NCBI GenBank assembly: GCA_019459485.1
Contig: JAIBEZ010000011.1
Coordinates: 1-64,000 of the forward strand
Length of the DNA stretch: 64,000 nucleotides
From: Prolixibacteraceae bacterium
Lineage (GTDB): Bacteria > Bacteroidota > Bacteroidia > Bacteroidales > Prolixibacteraceae
Direction of reading: 5' to 3'
In this document: piece after piece, positions 9,299 through 18,117 of the stretch
How the letters are laid out: the number at the start of each line of letters is the position of its first letter
Numbering within the stretch: position 1 is the stretch's first letter
The notes under the pieces: generated by a model
Seen by the model: the letters and a program-made list of their open reading frames with translations, nothing else
Databases searched by the model: none
Told to the model about the DNA's origin: nothing
Position numbers and translations under genes: made by a program

Positions 9299-9656
9299 TC
9301 GAAAATAACGGTATTAATTAATTGATTATTAGGCGTTATCATAGCTTGTTCCGATCTATCGGGAGAACTCACACGCCAGAAAGCGGTCACTTTGAACACT
9401 CATTTTCTTTTTGTGTCGCCACGATGAAATAATTATCAGCGGCGTGTTCGTTTCATCGTCCTAAATTTAACACTCACGCAACAAATGTTTGCGTTCGAAT
9501 TGAGCGGCAAAGGTAACCAAGTTCTTGGAATAAAGGGGGTGAACACCCTGTGCGGTGTGCCAAATAGAGGATATTGACAGGAGAGTTAACACAAACATTT
9601 GTACCAGCGGCATGGCAAAAATCCCTATATTTCGGAAAAATTTCAACTAATATAAA
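9299..9656. other. Divergent intergenic region upstream of hom
   Basis: This 358-bp stretch separates the divergent GNAT-hydrolase and homoserine dehydrogenase genes and holds no credible ORF. It contains an 8-bp-stem inverted repeat CGATGAAA/TTTCATCG (about 9422-9458), a GGGTGAACACCC hairpin near 9538, and distant inverted copies of ACAAATGTTT (near 9480 and 9592). A promoter-like pair TTTG at 9598-9601 and TATATTTC at 9626-9633 precedes hom by about 25 bp. The leader would then be too short for a riboswitch. Confidence 0.35.
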
Positions 9657-10976
9657 ATGGAAACTATAAACATAGCCATATTGGGTTGCGGCACTGTTGG
9701 CGGAGGAGTTGCTCAAATTATTACAGAAATAAACAATGTGCTTTCGATGCGGGCCAAAACAAAAATTGTGCTCACGAAAATTGTTGAACTTTTTCCCGTT
9801 CAGGCATCAGAACGGTTTAATATTCCCCTCGGTTTGTTTTGTGGCGGCGGAAAAGATCTTTCAGGAAAAGAGGCCAACGAATATATTCAGGAGATTATTT
9901 CTTCGGAAGAGATTGATATATTGGTTGAAACAATAGGTGGCAAAAGCGACTTTGTTTACAATCTTTGTATCGACATCCTCAACTCAGGAAAACATTTGGT
10001 TACTGCCAACAAAGCACTTTTGGCCGAACGTGGAAAAACAATTTTTGAAACTGCCGAAGCAAAAAATGTAAAAATTGGTTTCGAAGCTGCTGTTTGCGGA
10101 GCAATCCCCGTTATTAAAACCATTCAGGAAGGATTTACCGGCGATAAAGTACTTTCCGTTTCAGGAATAATGAACGGAACCAGCAACTATATCCTGACAC
10201 AAATGCAGAATGAAAAACAGGAATTCGCCGATGCTTTGAAACTGGCTCAGGAATGCGGTTATGCCGAAGCCGATCCGCAACTTGATATCAATGGCGGAGA
10301 TGCCGGACATAAATTGATCCTGCTGATTAAATTGGCATACGGGGTGGATGTGTCGAAAGATGACCTTTCAATTTCAGGAATTGAAAATATTACTAAAGAA
10401 GACATCGACTTTGCCAGCGAAATTGATGCAAAAATTAAACTGATTTGTTACGCCAAAAAAGTGAATGGTGATATTTATGCTACAGTGCGTCCCATGCTGG
10501 TAAAAAAGGGCAATTTTCTGGCCGCGGTTGAAGGTGCTACCAATGCAGTTCGCATTAATAACAAATATTCAGGGGTTCATTTTTTGGTGGGCAAGGGCGC
10601 AGGTTCAACCGAAACCGCAATGTCGATTGTTTCCGATATTGTTTTTATTGCCCGTTATGGCGACAAAATACAGAATGTTCCGGCAAAACAGGAGCGCAAT
10701 TTTGCCGATGCCAGGCAGTTCGTATTTCCTTATTTGATCACTTTCCAAACAGGAAATATCCCGGGAACGACCGGGTTTATTACAACCGCAATTGGCAAAC
10801 AGGAAATTAACATCGAAACCGTAAGCCACAACCGTCACGCAGGCGAAAAAGCCATGTTCTCGATAGCCACCATGCCCTGCACGCTAGGGCAGATTGAAAA
10901 AGCCATAGAAGAAATCAGGAGCGAAAAACCCGGAATGTTATTGAGCGAACCGAAGATTATGCCTATTTTATATTGA
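9657..10976 (+). CDS. hom: Homoserine dehydrogenase
   Basis: The 439-residue product starts with the NAD(P)-binding Rossmann motif ILGCGTVGGGV at about residues 8-18. It continues with the dehydrogenase catalytic region (TANKALLAERG, GFEAAVCGAIPVIKTI, GIMNGTSNYILTQM, CGYAEADPQLDINGGDAGHKL) and ends in an ACT-type regulatory domain (about 355-439). The enzyme reduces aspartate semialdehyde to homoserine, the branch point to threonine and methionine. It is a monofunctional form, with no aspartate kinase part. Domain order and length fit the stand-alone family. It is expressed on its own and ended by the hairpin at 10989-11036. Confidence 0.95.
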   Translation: METINIAILGCGTVGGGVAQIITEINNVLSMRAKTKIVLTKIVELFPVQASERFNIPLGLFCGGGKDLSGKEANEYIQEIISSEEIDILVETIGGKSDFVYNLCIDILNSGKHLVTANKALLAERGKTIFETAEAKNVKIGFEAAVCGAIPVIKTIQEGFTGDKVLSVSGIMNGTSNYILTQMQNEKQEFADALKLAQECGYAEADPQLDINGGDAGHKLILLIKLAYGVDVSKDDLSISGIENITKEDIDFASEIDAKIKLICYAKKVNGDIYATVRPMLVKKGNFLAAVEGATNAVRINNKYSGVHFLVGKGAGSTETAMSIVSDIVFIARYGDKIQNVPAKQERNFADARQFVFPYLITFQTGNIPGTTGFITTAIGKQEINIETVSHNRHAGEKAMFSIATMPCTLGQIEKAIEEIRSEKPGMLLSEPKIMPILY

Positions 10977-10988
10977 GAATGGGTAGCG

Positions 10989-11036
10989 TTTTATTACAAA
11001 AAACAAGGCGATCGTTGAAAAATGATCGCCTTGTTT
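10989..11036. terminator. Bidirectional terminator after hom, copy 1 of a 48-bp repeat
   Basis: A perfect 12-bp stem (AACAAGGCGATC 11002-11013 with GATCGCCTTGTT 11024-11035) is flanked by an A-run on one side and a T-run on the other. It can therefore end transcription in both directions. It lies 12 bp after the hom stop codon. The 48-bp unit recurs at 11688-11735 in the same orientation with a single mismatch. Confidence 0.85.
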
Positions 11037-11060
11037 ATTTTTAGTGACTTTAGTCTGTTT

Positions 11061-11285
11061 CTATTTCGAAATTTCAAATGTATTTCTAACCCGAACATAT
11101 TTCCTTTTAACCTTTGCGTCAAGTTCTACCTGTTCCTTTTTTTCAATGTTTGGAAAATCCTTTTCAATAAACTCCAATTTAAAATCATCAGGCAGATTTT
11201 CTGCAAGAGTTGGATTATCAATTAAATGATTGACAAAATCGAACGTTAGTCCAATGTTTCTCTCAACAGTTTCCTTATTTGTCAT
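11061..11285 (-). CDS. Small DUF5647-like protein, second gene of a two-gene cassette
   Basis: The 74-residue product begins MTNKETVERNIGLTFDFVNHLIDNP and continues with LAENLPDDFKLEFIEKD. That layout, with two short helices, a NP-x-L-x-E-x-[IL]-P turn and then a strand, resembles short proteins annotated DUF5647. It is acidic to neutral with no membrane segment. It starts 3 bp after the stop of the 107-residue upstream gene, so the pair is almost certainly co-translated. A small acidic protein behind a small basic-tailed protein resembles a toxin-antitoxin arrangement, but no activity is known. The family call is by eye. Confidence 0.55.
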   Translation of the reverse strand: MTNKETVERNIGLTFDFVNHLIDNPTLAENLPDDFKLEFIEKDFPNIEKKEQVELDAKVKRKYVRVRNTFEISK

Positions 11286-11288
11286 AGC

Positions 11289-11612
11289 TTATCGTTTTTT
11301 CGTCTTTTTAATAAACCGTTCCTTGTACCATTCCCACCGATCTTTCAAATCCTGTTCTGCATATTTAGATGCACTTTTCAAGTTGTCAATGGCAATCTCT
11401 TGTTTTTCTTTGTCTCCATTAGGCATTAAAACGTCCCGGTGAAAAAATCCATGTGCGCAATCGTATCGAACAATTGGAATCCATCTCTCACTCAAGAATG
11501 CTTCGTATTGATAAACCACATCAATCAGCTCGCCTTTATCAATTTTAAACCGAACACGCAGTCGATCATGTCCAAATTTATCAAGAATCGATAAAAACTC
11601 AATTTCTTTCAT
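11289..11612 (-). CDS. Small protein (TumE/DUF7718-like), first gene of a two-gene cassette
   Basis: The 107-residue product reads as a compact mixed fold: VRFKIDKGELIDVVYQYEAF, then WIPIVRYDCAHGFFHRDVL. It ends with a lysine-rich tail (ERFIKKTKKR). The IVRYDxAHGFxHRD signature with clustered His and Asp resembles small proteins grouped with TumE-like toxins or DUF7718. That is a family resemblance only. It is the first gene of a two-gene unit with the DUF5647-like gene. The unit, 11061-11612, is bracketed by near-identical terminators, suggesting it was inserted as a cassette between hom and the BlaR1-like gene. Confidence 0.55.
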   Translation of the reverse strand: MKEIEFLSILDKFGHDRLRVRFKIDKGELIDVVYQYEAFLSERWIPIVRYDCAHGFFHRDVLMPNGDKEKQEIAIDNLKSASKYAEQDLKDRWEWYKERFIKKTKKR

Positions 11613-11687
11613 GGTAGATGGAATAAATTGTGCTGGACAAAGTTAGCAAAAATCCTTATTTAGAGAACCCGAGTTTAAAGGTTGAAA

Positions 11688-11735
11688 TTTTATTACAAAA
11701 AACAAGGCGATCGTTGAAAGATGATCGCCTTGTTT
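11688..11735. terminator. Terminator, copy 2 of the 48-bp repeat
   Basis: This is 47 of 48 bases identical to 10989-11036 and has the same 12-bp stem. It lies 27 bp past the stop of the minus-strand BlaR1-like gene, for which it serves as terminator, and upstream of the small two-gene cassette. Confidence 0.85.
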
Positions 11736-11762
11736 TAGTTGCAATTTATTTAAATCTCATCA

Positions 11763-14294
11763 TCAATGACTTACTACAAGTTGTCCTGTGAATTGATTTT
11801 CTCCGTCTTTAGCGACAATAAAATAGGTTCCATTTGGGAGTTTATTAAACGATAGCGAAAAAGTTGGTCCGTTTTTAGATTCCTTTTTGATTAGCTTTCC
11901 AAGCCTGTCGTAAACACTTACTTCCATTTTATTTTTCGAATCAGAACCCTTTAAGGTAATGGTTGCCTTGTCGTTGGTTGGATTGGGAACAATGATTAAC
12001 TGTTGTGTTCCATCTGTAATGTCAACGGCTGGTTGTGTCCTGGATGTTTTGGACGGAGCTGACATTGTCATAAGTTTCTGCTTGCTGGTTCTGTTGGGAG
12101 GTAGTTTGAAATTAATGGGCATTTCGTAAGCCACATCTACCGTTTCGCCATTCTGTTTGCCGGGAGTCCATTTGGGCATCGATTCTATAATTCGCAGTCC
12201 TTCCTTGTCCAATGATGGATCCACACCACGGTGTAATCGTACATTTTTAACACTTCCGGTTTTGTCAATAACAAATTTTACGGTAATCTGTCCCTGTATC
12301 CCATTTTCAAGGGCAATGGTCGGATATTTCAGGGTAGAATAAACGAAGGTTTTCAAAGCTTCAACTCCACCGGGGAATTGGGGCATTTCTTCTACCATAG
12401 TAAAAACCTCTCGCGTTTTCTTCATGTTGATTTCCAGAACCCCGTTTTTGCCATTCTCTCCGTATTTGGTCGTTGCCGATTCGTTTTTCAGCACGTTGAT
12501 GGATTCAATTTCGTTGGGATTAATGTCGTCCATTTTCAAATGAGGAGAAATAACACCATCTCTTACGATTAACGGCTCGTTCCCTTTGGCAGTCCCAAGC
12601 CGAATGCCCGATTTAAGCAGATTGTCAGGTGTCGTTCCGTAGCCAACCACCGTAACGTCGCTGTTGGCGCTAGTTGTTTTTTTCGATTCGATTAACACTA
12701 CCCCGTTTTTTCCCTTCTCTCCATACATTTTGGTAGCTGATTCGTTTTTCAGAACCGAAATTGACTCGATTTTTTCAGGAGAAATACCGGAGAGTTCCTG
12801 ATAACTGATTTCTTTTCCATCCAAAATATAAAGGGGCTGGTTGCTATTTACAGCGGAGAACTTTATTTTTTGAGGTTCTTTTATAATAAAACCTTCGCCT
12901 TCCTTCATTTCCGTTTCTTTTGCTGAAAATTCCATTATCGGAGAAGCATTTTTTGTTTTTATTAAAATCACCCCATTCTTCCCTTTTTCCCCGTATTTTT
13001 CAGCAGAAGCTTTGTCTTTCAGAACATCAATGCTCGCGATTTTATCCGGATCAATTTTCTCCATTTCAGCTTTTGTCGATTCTTTTCCATCGATAATAAC
13101 CATAACATTATCTGATATTTCTGAAGGTTTAGAAGCCGAAATTTCATTTCCCATTGCCTCAATGGCGAAAGTCATTGGTTTCATTGTAATCACAATTTCT
13201 TTTTCGAAAGTGGGTTGTACCTTTTGGTTTTCAAATCCGACATACGAAATTACAATGGGCGAATCATCGGTTACTTTGAGCATGAAATTGCCATTGTCAT
13301 CGGTAATGGTTCCGATCGTTTTTCCGGCAATGATAACTGATGCGCTTTTCAATGGTTTCCCACTTTCATCAATAACTTTCCCTTTGATTGTTTTTTCGTT
13401 TTGAATCACATTTGTTGCAAGCTCCTCGGCCTGAATAAACTTGTATTCAGGAGCAGCAAAAGCATAAAAAACTCCCGCTATGAGCGGCAAAATCAATAAT
13501 AGTTTTAGTTTTCTGATTGGTGAACTTATGGTCTGTTTCATCATGTTAAATCGTTTTTTGTTGAGTGAATAATTGAACGAATTGGCCAGTGAAATCACCG
13601 GTCCGCCGAACATTTGGTTCAGCAAAGCCGCACGGTAAATCGCCGGATTGGAGCTGCGCTGCAGCGCCCGCTCGTCGGCCAGGTATTCATGGTTTTGCCT
13701 GATCAGATGGCCGTAAAGCCAAACGGCAGGATTAAACCACTGCACCGTGCGAAGGATTTCAAACAGCAGTAAATCAATCCAGTGCTGTTGCCTGATGTGC
13801 TCCAGTTCGTGGTTCACAATTTCATTCGTTTCGATTTCGTCGATTGAAGGATTGACAAAAACGAACGAGAAGAATGAAAACGAAGCGGAGTATTCAGCAG
13901 TACGGATCAATTTTGCCGAACTAAAATGTTGTGTTTCTGACTTTCGGATAATGCGAAAAACAGGAAGTGTTTGTCGTAGAATTCTGAATGTCAGGTAAAT
14001 AATTCCTGAAATGTATAAAGACAATAGCAACACATTTTGCAATGGAAACGGTTCGCTCACTTCCGCGATTCCCTGAATCTGAGGTTCGAAAACTTCAGGA
14101 GTAGGAACAACAGGCAAAACTACAGTGTAATGCCACGTGAAAAATGGGAAAATGATGGAGATCAAAATCCCGGAAACAAGGTAGATGCGGTTCAAAACAA
14201 AGAACCGCTCGTTCCGGAGAAACAGTGCGTAAACCAAAGCAAAACCAGTCAGCCAAACCGACGATTTAATCAGATAAGTTGCCAATGCTTCCAT
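11763..14294 (-). CDS. BlaR1/M56-like membrane peptidase fused to a carboxypeptidase-regulatory-like domain, plug-like repeats, TonB C-terminal domain and T9SS-like tail
   Basis: The 843-residue product starts with an M56 (BlaR1/MecR1) unit: membrane helices in about 1-110 and a zinc site HELEH at 162-166, followed by NHEYLADE near 201-208. A further membrane helix lies at about 262-285. Outside follow a carboxypeptidase-D-regulatory-like domain (about 303-375) and three copies of a plug-like repeat. Each repeat has (I/L)DGKE..., then I(A/E)SI(D/S/N)VLK, then YGE(K/N)GKNGV. A TonB C-terminal domain (about 640-740; MPQFPGGVEAL) follows, then a sorting-domain-like tail with VPNPTNDKATI and a GTYF motif. 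It is paired with the BlaI gene 10 bp upstream. Known BlaR1 proteins sense a signal outside and cleave BlaI. The ligand here is unknown; the extra domains are unusual together. Confidence 0.85.
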   Translation of the reverse strand: MEALATYLIKSSVWLTGFALVYALFLRNERFFVLNRIYLVSGILISIIFPFFTWHYTVVLPVVPTPEVFEPQIQGIAEVSEPFPLQNVLLLSLYISGIIYLTFRILRQTLPVFRIIRKSETQHFSSAKLIRTAEYSASFSFFSFVFVNPSIDEIETNEIVNHELEHIRQQHWIDLLLFEILRTVQWFNPAVWLYGHLIRQNHEYLADERALQRSSNPAIYRAALLNQMFGGPVISLANSFNYSLNKKRFNMMKQTISSPIRKLKLLLILPLIAGVFYAFAAPEYKFIQAEELATNVIQNEKTIKGKVIDESGKPLKSASVIIAGKTIGTITDDNGNFMLKVTDDSPIVISYVGFENQKVQPTFEKEIVITMKPMTFAIEAMGNEISASKPSEISDNVMVIIDGKESTKAEMEKIDPDKIASIDVLKDKASAEKYGEKGKNGVILIKTKNASPIMEFSAKETEMKEGEGFIIKEPQKIKFSAVNSNQPLYILDGKEISYQELSGISPEKIESISVLKNESATKMYGEKGKNGVVLIESKKTTSANSDVTVVGYGTTPDNLLKSGIRLGTAKGNEPLIVRDGVISPHLKMDDINPNEIESINVLKNESATTKYGENGKNGVLEINMKKTREVFTMVEEMPQFPGGVEALKTFVYSTLKYPTIALENGIQGQITVKFVIDKTGSVKNVRLHRGVDPSLDKEGLRIIESMPKWTPGKQNGETVDVAYEMPINFKLPPNRTSKQKLMTMSAPSKTSRTQPAVDITDGTQQLIIVPNPTNDKATITLKGSDSKNKMEVSVYDRLGKLIKKESKNGPTFSLSFNKLPNGTYFIVAKDGENQFTGQLVVSH

Positions 14295-14304
14295 GTTGTT
14301 GGTT

Positions 14305-14670
14305 TTAGTCTTTCGACAGTTCTTTCCGGGTTTCTTCCATCAATTGTTCCAAATCCTGAATGGTCAGGTCTTTTTCGCGGGCAAAGAACGAAGCCATTGC
14401 CGGAAACGAGTTATTGAAGTAGCTTTTCATCAATCCGAAAAGCTGCGTTTTCGAATATTCCTCTTTGGTAACCAAAGGATAATAAACATGTACGTTTCCG
14501 TAGGTGCGGTGCGCAACAATTTCTTTCTTTTCAAGAATACGCAGTACGGTTGAAACTGTATTGCGCACGGGTTTTGGCTCGTCGAAGCGGTCGCGGATGT
14601 CTTTGACCAGTCCTTCGCCCATTTCCCACAAATGTTGCATTACCTGTTCTTCAGCTTTTGTCAGTTGCAT
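14305..14670 (-). CDS. BlaI/MecI/CopY-family repressor
   Basis: The 121-residue product is a winged-helix protein of usual BlaI length: LTKAEEQVMQHLWEMGEGLVKDI at the N-terminus, a recognition helix around RNTVSTVLRILEKKEIVAH, and a C-terminal dimerisation region. Family members repress their own operon until cleaved by the partner M56 peptidase. Here the partner gene follows after 10 bp. Two matching palindromes upstream of the start (14711-14728 and 14751-14768) are the likely operators. In Bacteroidota such pairs are common without a beta-lactamase, and none is adjacent here, so the controlled response is not clear. Confidence 0.92.
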   Translation of the reverse strand: MQLTKAEEQVMQHLWEMGEGLVKDIRDRFDEPKPVRNTVSTVLRILEKKEIVAHRTYGNVHVYYPLVTKEEYSKTQLFGLMKSYFNNSFPAMASFFAREKDLTIQDLEQLMEETRKELSKD

Positions 14671-14702
14671 AATTGTCGTTTTATTTTGTCAATCCTTCGC
14701 GA

Positions 14703-14768
14703 CAAATATATGACTATAAAATTAGTCATGCAAATATTTTTTCAAAAATATGACTATATTTTTAGTCA
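14703..14768 (-). promoter_or_regulatory. blaI promoter with two operator palindromes
   Basis: On the minus strand a -7 box TATATTTG (14703-14710) and a TTG -33 element (14731-14733) are separated by 20 bp. That spacer contains the 18-bp palindrome TGACTATAAAATTAGTCA (14711-14728). A second copy, TGACTATATTTTTAGTCA, lies at 14751-14768, with centres 40 bp apart, about four helical turns. Repressor bound in the spacer would block RNA polymerase. The box consensus is that known for Bacteroidota; assignment to BlaI is inference from position and symmetry. Confidence 0.8.
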
Positions 14769-14806
14769 TATTTTTGAAATTAGCTTTAATGAAGATTATT
14801 TATTGC

Positions 14807-14929
14807 GGCGCATACAGTTTGAATATTTCAAACATCATTGTTGGATGCGCCTTTTCCTGCTGTTCAGCAAAATCCCCGGGTTCCGTTTCTCTGCACCCGG
14901 GGTTATTCAGATTTGACTCCTCCGGAGTC
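14807..14929. repeat. Cluster of three hairpins, possible dispersed intergenic repeat
   Basis: Three perfect inverted repeats follow each other. GGCGCAT/ATGCGCC (14807-14813, 14845-14851) encloses GTTTGAA/TTCAAAC (14817-14833). CCCCGGGT/ACCCGGGG is at 14874-14902, and GACTCC/GGAGTC at 14915-14929. The rest of 14671-15015 holds no gene. Such stem-loop clusters in gene deserts often belong to REP-like dispersed repeats, but no second copy lies in this window. Confidence 0.45.
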
Positions 14930-15015
14930 TTGGTAACGATGCAATTGGCTTTTTCTCATTTTCTCATTTTCTCACCTTCGCCGGACTTCGGTCTTCAGAC
15001 TTCCGCCTCTTCTTC

Positions 15016-15594
15016 TCACTTCCCTTTTCGCCAATACTGCATCGGATTTACCTGCGAATACAGTCCTTTGTTTACGAATTTAACATCGGCAATGGAGTAA
15101 AACGCGTTGGGATTGTAGGTTCGGATAATATCAACCACGTGAGGTAACTCGGTTCGTTTTACGATGGAATATATAATTGAAACATCTTCAACGGCACCGT
15201 GGGCTTCCTGATGCGTGATTCCGTAACCGTCGGATTTGAGTTTTTCAATCAGTTTGTGCGCATCCACGCGGGTAATAATCTGAAGCTGAATGATACCCAT
15301 TGCCAGCTTTTCTTCGATGATCATTCCGATGTAATTTCCGGTGGCAAAGCCTGCCCCGTAAGCCACATAACAAACCCAATTGTCGAGGTTCTGCATTATT
15401 TTACTGATTGCAAGCAGCCAGATGAGTACTTCAAAAAATCCCAGAATCGGAGCAATCATTTTTTGCCCTTTGGCAACCATCACAATGCGAATGGTTCCGA
15501 TGCTCACGTCGGTTATACGGGCAAGAAAAATAAGTAAAGGAAGAATTACGTAAGTAAATATATCACCATCGAACAGTGATTTCAGTTCATTCAT
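15016..15594 (-). CDS. UPF0316/DUF2179 membrane protein
   Basis: The 192-residue product has three N-terminal membrane helices (residues about 12-100; LPLLIFLARITDVSIGTIRIVMVAKG is typical of the UPF0316/DUF5698 family). A soluble DUF2179 domain follows (about 105-180; IITRVDAHKLIEKLKSDGYGITHQEAHGAVEDV), an ACT/GlnB-like small fold. Family members are about this length and have no settled function. It is a single gene in a run of minus-strand genes. Confidence 0.85.
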   Translation of the reverse strand: MNELKSLFDGDIFTYVILPLLIFLARITDVSIGTIRIVMVAKGQKMIAPILGFFEVLIWLLAISKIMQNLDNWVCYVAYGAGFATGNYIGMIIEEKLAMGIIQLQIITRVDAHKLIEKLKSDGYGITHQEAHGAVEDVSIIYSIVKRTELPHVVDIIRTYNPNAFYSIADVKFVNKGLYSQVNPMQYWRKGK

Positions 15595-15630
15595 AGTGAG
15601 TTGCGTAAATTAATTGTATTATTATTCCAG

Positions 15631-16488
15631 CTATAAGACTGTTGAACTGCTAAAAGTATCGCCTTGGTTGATATCGCCAGTCTGGATGCCCCTCGTTAGC
15701 CAGCTTTTGCGTTGTGCCGAAGTTCCGTGAGTAAAAGAATCGGGCACAACCCGACCCTGAGTTTTCATTTGGATCCGGTCGTCACCAACAGCCACTGCCG
15801 CATTTAACGCTTCCTCCAGATCACCTTTTTCCATCATACTTTTCATTTTTTCAGCATGGTGAATCCAAACACCAGCCAAAAAATCGGCCTGAAGTTCCAG
15901 CCGGACAGTTGCATCGTTGACATTTTCATCTCTTCCCGAAGCTCTCACCCGATCCATTTTCGCCATGGTGCCCAACAGGTTCTGAACATGGTGCCCAACC
16001 TCATGAGCAATAATATAGGCGATTGCAAAATCACCTTCAGCGCCTAGCTGACGCTGAAGTGTTTCCAGATAATCCAGATCGATGTAAACTTTTTGATCGC
16101 CGGGGCAATAAAAGGGACCCGTTGCCGACTCGGCATAACCGCAGGCAGAGTTAATTGCACTGCGAAACAGAACCAGCCTTGGTTCACTGTAGCTGCCTCC
16201 CATTTCCTGAAAAAGTTTGTTCCAGACATCTTCGGTATCGGCCAGAACCACCGACACAAATTCAGTCATTTCCGCTTCTTCAGCTGAAATAGCAACATTT
16301 TCAGTGGTTTCCTGTTGTGTGTTTTCAGAAAGATTCAGTACCGACATCGGATCGCCACCCAGAATATAAATAACGAAAGCCATTATTAAGGTTCCGATTA
16401 TTCCACCTTTGAAGCCAATTCCCCGACGTCCGCTACTTCCTCTTAAATCGTCAATATTTGAACTTTGTCTTCTTCCCTTGAATAACAT
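15631..16488 (-). CDS. YpfJ-family neutral zinc metallopeptidase
   Basis: The 285-residue product begins with a basic, glycine-rich segment and one membrane helix (about 29-45), so it is anchored to the inner membrane with its catalytic part outside. The zinc site HEVGHH sits at residues 162-167, following the family-typical SACGYAESATGPFYCPGDQKVYIDL. LRLELQADFLAGVWIHHA-type residues lie downstream. It is a complete member of the putative neutral zinc metallopeptidase family (YpfJ). Physiological substrates are unknown. The ATG at 16488 begins the standard MxFKGRRQSSNIDDLRG start. Confidence 0.9.
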   Translation of the reverse strand: MLFKGRRQSSNIDDLRGSSGRRGIGFKGGIIGTLIMAFVIYILGGDPMSVLNLSENTQQETTENVAISAEEAEMTEFVSVVLADTEDVWNKLFQEMGGSYSEPRLVLFRSAINSACGYAESATGPFYCPGDQKVYIDLDYLETLQRQLGAEGDFAIAYIIAHEVGHHVQNLLGTMAKMDRVRASGRDENVNDATVRLELQADFLAGVWIHHAEKMKSMMEKGDLEEALNAAVAVGDDRIQMKTQGRVVPDSFTHGTSAQRKSWLTRGIQTGDINQGDTFSSSTVL

Positions 16489-16542
16489 ATTGTTGAGATT
16501 TGGAGTGTTTGATTTTAAACCAAAGCCTAAATGTAGTTATTT

Positions 16543-18117
16543 TTAGAATTCAGAAGTAAAATGAAACTTAATCTCCTTAAACTCATTTTGAGCCATGTCG
16601 AGGATAAACTGCGAATCGGCCATAAACACATCGCGGCCACGTTTATCGGTAGCCATTTTCTGGTGCTTGCGGTTCTTGAATTCGATCAATGCTTTTGGGT
16701 TGTCGCTCTGAATCCAGCAGGCTTTGTACATGGATAGCGGCTCGAACCGGCATTTTGCATTGTACTCGTGTTCCAGCCTGTACTGAATAACCTCAAACTG
16801 AAGTTGTCCGACTGTTCCGATGATTTTTCGGCCATTGAACTGGCTGGTAAACAGCTGTGCCACACCTTCGTCCATCAACTGATCGACTCCTTTGTTGAGT
16901 TGCTTGGTTTTCATCGGGTCAGCATTTTCAACGAATTTGAACAATTCAGGAGAAAAACTTGGCAAACCTTTGAAATGGATGTCTTCGCCTTCGCTGATAG
17001 TGTCGCCAATGATGAACGATCCGTTGTCGGGAAACCCAACAATATCGCCGGGAAAAGCTTCTTCGATGATTTCTTTTTGCGAAGCCATGAATGCTGTCGG
17101 GCTTGAAATTCGGAAGGTTTTTCCGGTGCGGACCTGTTTGTACATGCTGTTCCGCTCAAATTTTCCGGAGCAAACTTTTACGAATGCAATGCGGCTGCGG
17201 TGATTTGGGTCGATGTTGGCGTGAATTTTAAACACGAATCCGCTGAATTTATCGTCTTCAGGATTGACCAAACGTTCTTCGGTTTGCACCGGACGCGGCC
17301 ACGGAGCAATTTTTACAAAGGCATCCAATAATTCCTGAACGCCAAAGTTGTACAACGCGCTTCCGAAAAATACGGGAGCCAGATGTCCTGCAAGATATTC
17401 GTCGTGATCGAACGGAGGATAAACGCCGTAAACCAGTTCGAGATCGTCGCGCAGTTTTTGGGCATCGCCAAAGATGTGTTTTTCGAGATCCGGACTGTTA
17501 ATGTCTGAAAAGGAGATACCTTTTTCAATGTCCTGAATGGAAGCCTTGAACAGGTTCAGACTTTTGTTGTATATGTTGTAAACGCCTTTGAACTCGGGGC
17601 CGTTGTTAATCGGCCAGCTTAAAGGATTGATGCTGATTTGCAGTTGTCTTTCAATATCGTCGAGCAATTCAAATGTATCCTGAGTTGGGCGGTCGAGTTT
17701 GTTGATGAAAACAATGACCGGCGTATTGCGCATCCGGCAAACATTCATCAGCTTTTCGGTTTGCGGTTCAACGCCTTTTGCAGCGTCAATCACAATAATT
17801 ACGCTGTCAACTGCAGTCAGTGTGCGGAAAGTATCTTCCTGAAAATCCTGGTGACCGGGAGTATCCAGAATATTCACCTTGTAGCCGTCGTATTCGAAGC
17901 CCATTACCGAAGTAGCTACCGAAATACCGCGCTGACGTTCTATTTCCATAAAGTCGGAAGTGGCTCCCTTCTTGATTTTATTGCTTTTAACGGCGCCGGC
18001 AACGTGGATGGCGCCTCCAAACAACAATAGTTTTTCGGTCAGGGTTGTTTTTCCTGCATCGGGGTGACTCACAATGGCAAAGGTTCTTCTTCTGCGTATT
18101 TCTGTCTGATTACTCAT
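16543..18117 (-). CDS. prfC: Peptide chain release factor 3
   Basis: The 524-residue product is a translation GTPase: G1 motif [15 protein letters not shown] at about 17-31, G3 DTPGHQDF near 86-93 and G4 NKLDRP near 140. It has RF3-specific features such as [16 protein letters not shown] and a C-terminal [25 protein letters not shown]3 removes RF1 and RF2 from the ribosome after termination, using GTP. Length and motifs are those of a normal, intact gene. It stands alone. Confidence 0.97.
   Translation of the reverse strand: MSNQTEIRRRRTFAIVSHPDAGKTTLTEKLLLFGGAIHVAGAVKSNKIKKGATSDFMEIERQRGISVATSVMGFEYDGYKVNILDTPGHQDFQEDTFRTLTAVDSVIIVIDAAKGVEPQTEKLMNVCRMRNTPVIVFINKLDRPTQDTFELLDDIERQLQISINPLSWPINNGPEFKGVYNIYNKSLNLFKASIQDIEKGISFSDINSPDLEKHIFGDAQKLRDDLELVYGVYPPFDHDEYLAGHLAPVFFGSALYNFGVQELLDAFVKIAPWPRPVQTEERLVNPEDDKFSGFVFKIHANIDPNHRSRIAFVKVCSGKFERNSMYKQVRTGKTFRISSPTAFMASQKEIIEEAFPGDIVGFPDNGSFIIGDTISEGEDIHFKGLPSFSPELFKFVENADPMKTKQLNKGVDQLMDEGVAQLFTSQFNGRKIIGTVGQLQFEVIQYRLEHEYNAKCRFEPLSMYKACWIQSDNPKALIEFKNRKHQKMATDKRGRDVFMADSQFILDMAQNEFKEIKFHFTSEF

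Noticed and set aside
9540-9656. Possible riboswitch or attenuator before hom
   Set aside because: The best promoter box lies only about 25 bp before the start codon, and the hairpins upstream match no known riboswitch consensus.
14037-14417. Plus-strand frame opposite the blaI/blaR1-like junction
   Set aside because: Antisense to two recognised genes, no domain features.
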